Source: a candidate division KSB1 bacterium (GTDB lineage: Bacteria > Zhuqueibacterota > Zhuqueibacteria > JANLFK01 > Oleimicrobiaceae). From it: a DNA stretch of 33,847 bases. Positions 28,786-33,847 of the stretch are shown in pieces. A model generated the notes under the pieces. The model was not told the DNA's origin and made no database searches. It was given only the letters and a program-made list of their open reading frames with translations. Positions within the stretch are counted from its first letter, which is position 1, and every line of letters begins with the position of its first letter. The DNA is taken from the NCBI GenBank assembly GCA_034506335.1, contig JAPDPR010000045.1, positions 1 to 33,847 of the forward strand. The letters run 5' to 3'. Position numbers and translations under genes: made by a program.

Positions 28786-31700
28786 TCAATGGACCAGGCC
28801 TATCTTGGTGATGGCCTCTTGGCCGTCGCTGGTCACAATGCGCGCAATGTAGATGCCGTTGAGCACCCGTTGGCCACGGTCGTTGCGTCCATCCCAGAAC
28901 ACTTCGCCCTCGTGGGGGCCTGCCTTGCCCTGGGGGCTGTTTTTGGAAAAATGCCTCGACCAGACCAGCTCGCCGATGAGGGAGAAGATGGAAATGGTCA
29001 CGTCTGCATCTGCGGTAAGGTTGTACACAAACGTGGCCACCGGCCGATCTGGTTGCCCAAATGGGTTCGGGTAGGTGCCGAAAGCTTTAGAGAAATGGCC
29101 CTGGACCACCACCCTGAAATCCGACGTCAGCCGCATGGCCGGTGAAAAGTTGCCCAGGGTATCAGTGACCGTCACCAGTTGACCAGACACGCCGTCGCGA
29201 ACAATCACATGCAGGGCTGAGTCCACAGCCAGAAGCAGACGCTGCGCTCTGGTGTCAGGAAGAAGGTCTACCACCAGTTCAACCGAGTCGGGGACGCTGC
29301 CCCACAGTGTATCCACAGCCCCCTGGGTAAAGTCCAGAACCAAGGGATTCATCGCCGGGATGTCATCAAGCTGCACGAATGGCCGCCACGGTTGACCTCG
29401 TCGGACCGCGGCCAGGCGCGAAATGGTCTGGCGCGGAGCCAAATCTTCGCCGTGGGGGTCGCGGAGCTGTACAACCAACTTCTCTAACAGGAAAAAGTTA
29501 GCGCGCTCCAGGGCAGGGTTGTAGAAGCGAAGCCCAAGCAAAGGAATGCCTGTGCCTCCTGTCATGGCCGACGTGCGGCGGTCGACCTGGTAGGTGCTCA
29601 GTTGCACAAGTGCAGCTACCGTCTGCACCACTAATGTGGCGGTAGAGTCCGCCACCTCGGCCTTGGTGTCGGAGTACTGGTCGAGGCCTACTGCGAGCAG
29701 GTCCACGCGCAAGGTGTCCCATTGCATGGTGCCCAAGAGCGGGGCGCGAACAACCCACTGCACCTGGGCGATTTCACCTACGGGGGCTTTTTCCTTTTCC
29801 TCCTGAGTGGCGAATCCAGCCGGAAGAGAAAGGCGGAAGCGAAAGTCCTCGGCATTCTTGTAACCCGCTTCACCGAGGTTGTCCACGAAGGCTCGTACCA
29901 CGAACTGCTGGCCCACGCGCACGCGGCCTGCCGTTGCGTCGGCAGGGGCGACTATGGCAACCCTGCAGACCAACCGTGCTTTACTGACCGTGGTCACCGC
30001 TACTTTGTCATCGGGGTCAAGAGGAGTGGTAACGCGCTGCCCCGAGTTGACGTCGCGTGGCCAATCCAAGAGTCGGAAGCCGAACTGCTCTGGTGCCCCT
30101 GATGGCGTCGCCGGTGCGCGACAGTTCCACACCACCACACCGGAAGCGCTGGTCTGTAGCAGAGGCTCTTGCACCTGGTAGTGGGTGCCCGGAGGAGTCA
30201 TTTCGATGGCAAAAAGGTCGCCTGGGAGCAACCCTGCTTCGCCCACCACATCCACGACAGCACGCATCTGGAAGGACTGCTCGGTGGAGAGGCGCCGTTC
30301 TCGCGCTGCATCGGGCGGCAAATAGAGCTCCGCGCGCAGGCGGAAATCGGCCCTCTTCTGCAGAACCACCAGCAAGGCCTCGGAGGTGGAACTGAGCACC
30401 AGATCGGTACTTCGCCAATCGCGGCCCAACGCCGTTACCCACAACGTGTCGGGCAGCCCGGTGGTGAACGGTGGATTTGGCGCCTCTACGCGCCACTGCA
30501 CTACCGCATGATCCCCGCTCACCAGGCGTTTGCTCCAAGTCTCGGCATAGTACCCCTCATTCGACACGCGCAACACGGCACTCAGAGTATCCCCGGCCAC
30601 GCGGGCGGAGGTGATTTGGGCAGTGACGATGAACGTCTGCCCCGTGGACAGGGTGCCATCCACCGCCCCTGCTGGCTCGGCGATAAAGACGGTGTCCACC
30701 CGCACGAAACCTCTGTCAAGGGTACGGACATTGAGGAAACTCTCCGCATTGGAGACCTGGACGCGCGTGCCTGTGTTCTCGTCGTCGGGGCGATCGATTA
30801 TGGCCACCTTCAGAGTGGCAGAGGTGGTGAGTTTCGGCGCGGCGCGCAGCCACCAGTACACCGCCGCTCCCGGCACGAATGTCTTAATGGAATCCGGTTC
30901 GGTGGGATCCAGGGAGCACCCGGTCTGACCGAAGGTGAGCTTCAGCCTTCCATAACCGGTTGTCCCCGCTTCACCGGTATTCCGTACGATGGCCTGGAGC
31001 TTGAACCTTTGTTCGATCGAGAGGTCACCGTTTGCGGCCCCTGCCGGCTCGACGATGACCAGCGGGTCGAGGGCAAGGATCGCCCGTTTGACGGCCACCA
31101 CTTCATGGGTGGCCTCGCCGCGGACCTGGTTGCCGGCGCCGTCCACGCCCCATGCAACCACAGTGAGGACGGCGGGGTGCAGATCCGGATCGGAAGGCGC
31201 ACGTACCGTCCAGGAGACCGTCTGCGGCGAGGTGGTAATCGACCGCACCGAGTCGGCGCGCAATTGGTAGCCGGACCCCACCGGGAGGCGAAGCACCGCA
31301 CGGCGCTGGCCCAGGTCCTCGGAGAAGGCTACCTGCGCAGAGAGCACAAAGTCCTGCTCGGTGGAGAGTGTGTCGTCGGTTGCACCCGCAGGCCAGCTCA
31401 CCCACACTTTGCCCACCACCACCCCCGAGGCAACAGTCTCAACCACCAGGGTATCCAGTCCTTTTGCCACGGCCGCTTCAAAGCCAGTATTCAGATCATG
31501 AGGCTTCCGGTACAGGGCCAAACGGAACACATCTCCTGAGCTTGGCCTCTCCGGGGCAAGACAGGCGATCTCGGCCGTGTACGTCGCGCTGCTGCCAAGC
31601 TGGAACGGCACTTCAAGAGGTGTAGCTGAGGTGTCGTGCGGTGCGATAAGACGATACCCTTCCGGAGGCGTCAGCATCAGTGAGCCGCTGTCACACGAGG

Positions 31701-33847
31701 CCGAGCCCAGGTTGCTCACCGTTGCCAGGAGGCGGAACTGCTGCCCCACGGTCAAAACGGCAGACGCCTCCTCCAACGCCAAGTCCACGCTCAGGTTAGC
31801 GGGCCGCTGTACCAGGACTATCGCCTGCTCCAAGAGCGGCTCGCGCATGATACTTGCCGGAATGCGACTCTCGTGGGCAATCGCCGACAACAGCCGCACC
31901 GTGAAACGCTGCGGCTGCACACGTTCCCTCCCCGGAGCCGTGACCTCAAAGAGAAGCGAGTCAACGCCGTTGGGCTGGATGTGCGGAATCACCAGCACCG
32001 AATCGGCCACCCGAAACGTCGTGTCAGGGGGCGTGAGCAGTACCCGCACGCTGTCCAGCCCTTCCCGCCCCTGTTTTTCTTCGACGACCACCTTGATGCC
32101 AAACTGCTGACCAGTGTTGACGAGGCCAACCCCCACTTGGGTCACATTCTTCGCCACCACCTCGGTGCGTCGCACGCGCGCCACGGCCGCTGCCTTCACA
32201 AAGAGGCTATCCTCGGCCACCAGGTGGTAGGACTCACCTTCGGCCCCCACGTTGGCATCGTAGGCGGTGAGGTTCACGCGCACCACTGCCATGCCTCCCA
32301 GAGGGCCGGTGCGCCGCACCGTGAAGAGGTAGCTATCGGCTGCGCCACCCGCAAGCAGATGCCCCCCTGCTGTGGTCAGCCCTGCTGGCGGCAGTACCTC
32401 GTAGGTCGCCGTTTGGTCCGCCCCCTGGATGGCCACGGTGAGCGCTGCCGCTTTGGGCGGGACGAAGGACAGTCCTGCCTGGCCGTCATTTCGCAGGCGC
32501 ACCTCCACCTGCCAGGGCTCGGTGCTTTCCGCCAACACCGTGTCCCGCGAGAACACCATGCCGGCCACCCGTGGGATGGGCGGCGTCTGGACAGAGCCGG
32601 CGCAGCTATCCCACGCAGCCGGTGCGATCTCCGCCGGTGCGCCCGTATTCTCCCCTATGGCGTTTCTCACCAAGCCCTTGAACTGAACCGCACCCGTGTA
32701 CTCTCCCACCCTTAGCACAAAGGTGGCAGCGGCGCTGTCGGGCGCGCCCCCCAGCCTCGGCAGCGTGACCGTCACCGTGTCCGGAATCGTTGCCCCGGCT
32801 GGAGCTACGCCCAATTGCACCGCGACAGTGCTGACTGACTCAGAGCCGAGGTTGTCTACCACTGCGCGCACCTGTGCCGGCCGCCCGGTGGTTAGGTAGG
32901 GTGGATTGGGACCCACCAAGCACAGGCGCCGCAGGCGAACGCGCGCCGGCGTGTCGATGATGGCCAAGGCAGTGGCATCCAAGGGTGGGGCCACCTGCGC
33001 AGTAAGCCCGCTCGCCGCGCCTCGTGCCTGTTGCACCTCCGACTGAAACTGTTCGCCTTGCGCATGCGGCAGCATGTCTGCGCGCAAGGCAAAGGTAACA
33101 GTATCTGTACCACCCACCGGAATCACTGCAATCGTTTGCGGAGGCGGCGCGACTGAAAATTGCGTCCGCAAACCCACACGCACATCGACCACATCCTCGC
33201 CACCCACATTTGCCACGACCACGTCCACGGCAAAATCTTGCCCCACATTGACACGGGCAGTGCCGTCAGCGCCCACGTTTGGTGCGCGGATCGTGGTGGA
33301 GACAATCTGTACCCGGGCGGGACTTGCCACGTATACGGTCCCGTCTCCTGCAACCTTCAGCTGCCGTGTTGGATCGTTCTGGTCGCGACCCCCGAGCTCC
33401 ACCAGAATCTGGCCGATGCCTCCCCGTACGCCCGTCTTGAACACGGTGTACTCAAGGATACGCTCCTCTCCACCAGACAAAGTGAGGCCACCGCCCACAA
33501 ACTCGCGCGGTGCCCCGATGACGTAATCCTCCTGCGTCTGGCCTCCTATGCGGAAGACCACGTCGGAGGCCGCAGGCGTATTGAGCGCAACGGCCGCGCT
33601 CCCTGTGTCCTTAACCGCTACCCGCACGGTCCAAAACGGGCCCGTCTGGCCCGCGATCACCGTGTCCGGCACTGCCACCACGCTGGTTATGGCCAGCCCC
33701 GCTGGCTTCTGTGTGTGGACCATAGCCACGGTGTCCTGGGCCGCTTCTGGAGGCAGAATGGTCACCGGGAGACCGGTGTTTGCTGATTGTGCGGAGACCA
33801 GACGCGCCGCAATTGTTTCCGTCGTGTCGCCCACCGCACCGGCGGTA
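28786..33847 (-). CDS. Giant secreted multi-repeat protein with FlgD/T9SS-like C-terminal domain (N-terminus outside window)
   Basis: About 1686 residues are visible and the frame is open to the right edge without a stop; the GTG at 33834 is internal, so the true start lies beyond the window. The chain is built of about eleven CARDB/Ig-like modules of roughly 120-130 residues. Most open with an (L/V)-S/N/T-x-(G/E)-Q-x-F motif: VNVGQDF, VNTGQQF, LTVGQQF, LSTEQDF, LSIEQRF, LSTGQTF, LSTEQSF, VRVGQQF. Several are preceded by EPAGAxDG. The last 95 residues form a FlgD-Ig/type-IX-like domain (YPNPFGQPDRP, VFWDGRNDRGQRVLNGIYIARI) ending KIGLVH. This indicates an exported adhesin or surface fibre sorted by its C-terminus. 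Its stop directly precedes the PorV-like gene. Confidence 0.88.
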   Translation of the reverse strand, partial: TAGAVGDTTETIAARLVSAQSANTGLPVTILPPEAAQDTVAMVHTQKPAGLAITSVVAVPDTVIAGQTGPFWTVRVAVKDTGSAAVALNTPAASDVVFRIGGQTQEDYVIGAPREFVGGGLTLSGGEERILEYTVFKTGVRGGIGQILVELGGRDQNDPTRQLKVAGDGTVYVASPARVQIVSTTIRAPNVGADGTARVNVGQDFAVDVVVANVGGEDVVDVRVGLRTQFSVAPPPQTIAVIPVGGTDTVTFALRADMLPHAQGEQFQSEVQQARGAASGLTAQVAPPLDATALAIIDTPARVRLRRLCLVGPNPPYLTTGRPAQVRAVVDNLGSESVSTVAVQLGVAPAGATIPDTVTVTLPRLGGAPDSAAATFVLRVGEYTGAVQFKGLVRNAIGENTGAPAEIAPAAWDSCAGSVQTPPIPRVAGMVFSRDTVLAESTEPWQVEVRLRNDGQAGLSFVPPKAAALTVAIQGADQTATYEVLPPAGLTTAGGHLLAGGAADSYLFTVRRTGPLGGMAVVRVNLTAYDANVGAEGESYHLVAEDSLFVKAAAVARVRRTEVVAKNVTQVGVGLVNTGQQFGIKVVVEEKQGREGLDSVRVLLTPPDTTFRVADSVLVIPHIQPNGVDSLLFEVTAPGRERVQPQRFTVRLLSAIAHESRIPASIMREPLLEQAIVLVQRPANLSVDLALEEASAVLTVGQQFRLLATVSNLGSASCDSGSLMLTPPEGYRLIAPHDTSATPLEVPFQLGSSATYTAEIACLAPERPSSGDVFRLALYRKPHDLNTGFEAAVAKGLDTLVVETVASGVVVGKVWVSWPAGATDDTLSTEQDFVLSAQVAFSEDLGQRRAVLRLPVGSGYQLRADSVRSITTSPQTVSWTVRAPSDPDLHPAVLTVVAWGVDGAGNQVRGEATHEVVAVKRAILALDPLVIVEPAGAANGDLSIEQRFKLQAIVRNTGEAGTTGYGRLKLTFGQTGCSLDPTEPDSIKTFVPGAAVYWWLRAAPKLTTSATLKVAIIDRPDDENTGTRVQVSNAESFLNVRTLDRGFVRVDTVFIAEPAGAVDGTLSTGQTFIVTAQITSARVAGDTLSAVLRVSNEGYYAETWSKRLVSGDHAVVQWRVEAPNPPFTTGLPDTLWVTALGRDWRSTDLVLSSTSEALLVVLQKRADFRLRAELYLPPDAARERRLSTEQSFQMRAVVDVVGEAGLLPGDLFAIEMTPPGTHYQVQEPLLQTSASGVVVWNCRAPATPSGAPEQFGFRLLDWPRDVNSGQRVTTPLDPDDKVAVTTVSKARLVCRVAIVAPADATAGRVRVGQQFVVRAFVDNLGEAGYKNAEDFRFRLSLPAGFATQEEKEKAPVGEIAQVQWVVRAPLLGTMQWDTLRVDLLAVGLDQYSDTKAEVADSTATLVVQTVAALVQLSTYQVDRRTSAMTGGTGIPLLGLRFYNPALERANFFLLEKLVVQLRDPHGEDLAPRQTISRLAAVRRGQPWRPFVQLDDIPAMNPLVLDFTQGAVDTLWGSVPDSVELVVDLLPDTRAQRLLLAVDSALHVIVRDGVSGQLVTVTDTLGNFSPAMRLTSDFRVVVQGHFSKAFGTYPNPFGQPDRPVATFVYNLTADADVTISIFSLIGELVWSRHFSKNSPQGKAGPHEGEVFWDGRNDRGQRVLNGIYIARIVTSDGQEAITKIGLVH
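29900..33660 (-). repeat. About eleven tandem protein modules, period near 370 bp
   Basis: The module-opening motif appears near 33640, 33243, 32885, 32500, 32110, 31745, 31359, 31013, 30640, 30280 and 29913. Intervals are about 346-397 bp. The copies at about 33640, 32885 and 32500 are degenerate. The repeats are diverged at DNA level, so they are old protein-domain duplications rather than recent tandem copies. Confidence 0.7.

Noticed and set aside
30169..31539. Plus-strand open frame opposite the giant repeat protein
   Set aside because: The minus-strand frame has regular repeated modules and a recognised C-terminal domain; the plus-strand translation shows none.
33832..33834. GTG as the true start of the giant protein
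   Set aside because: The frame continues upstream to the window edge without a stop, there is no signal peptide after the GTG, and the sequence there is already repeat-like.
28786..33847. DNA-level tandem repeats or a CRISPR-like array in the periodic region
   Set aside because: The periodicity is seen only at protein level with diverged motifs; there are no near-identical short repeats with unique spacers.

Overview
The window is GC-rich and densely coded, with very short intergenic gaps. All but one of the genes lie on the minus strand. The gene set is bacterial: NAD-dependent LigA, KsgA/RsmA, RecO, HolB, the PSP1/RicT protein and an EnvC-like LytM factor. Cell-wall recycling kinases, a PorV-like outer-membrane barrel and a giant secreted repeat protein with a FlgD/T9SS-like C-terminal domain point to a didermic bacterium, probably of the Bacteroidetes/Chlorobi/Calditrichota/KSB1-like neighbourhood. 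That placement is inferred from gene content and cannot be proven from the window. I saw no tRNA, rRNA, CRISPR array or insertion sequence.

Layout from low to high coordinates (minus-strand transcription runs from high to low). 1-3716: a P2-type cation ATPase cut by the left edge, DUF948-like and YtxH-like membrane/coiled-coil proteins, and an M48-family lipoprotein whose first zinc ligand is replaced. 3721-7704: ligA, rtcB and archease behind a candidate promoter, an RNA/DNA ligation cluster. 7708-9363: independent phosphoglycerate mutase. 9459-10640: the only plus-strand gene, an unrecognised exported protein. 10645-22409: a long co-directional run of bioY, an N-acetylglucosamine-kinase-like gene, anmK, an EnvC-like factor, holB, ricT-like, metG, tatD, rsmA, recO and glyS. 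It mixes envelope/sugar recycling with replication, translation and repair, and partly keeps the order known from Firmicutes (holB-yaaT...metS-tatD...ksgA).

22453-33847 is the most distinctive part. It encodes, in transcription order, a giant secreted protein built of about eleven repeats of roughly 370 bp, a PorV-like barrel fused to TPR-like repeats, a 1172-residue membrane protein, and a STAS anti-anti-sigma protein. The membrane protein combines an RsbW-type kinase domain, a transmembrane sensor, HAMP, a SpoIIE-type phosphatase, a transposase-like helix-turn-helix module and TPRs. The STAS protein ends in a domain resembling part of the helix-turn-helix module of the membrane protein. This looks like a partner-switching signalling module in which kinase and phosphatase sit on one chain, and in which both chain and substrate carry a related putative nucleic-acid-binding or interaction domain. 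The STAS gene has its own near-consensus promoter with an inverted repeat at the expected start site. A 17-bp element overlapping its -35 region recurs, with one mismatch, in front of the EnvC-like gene.
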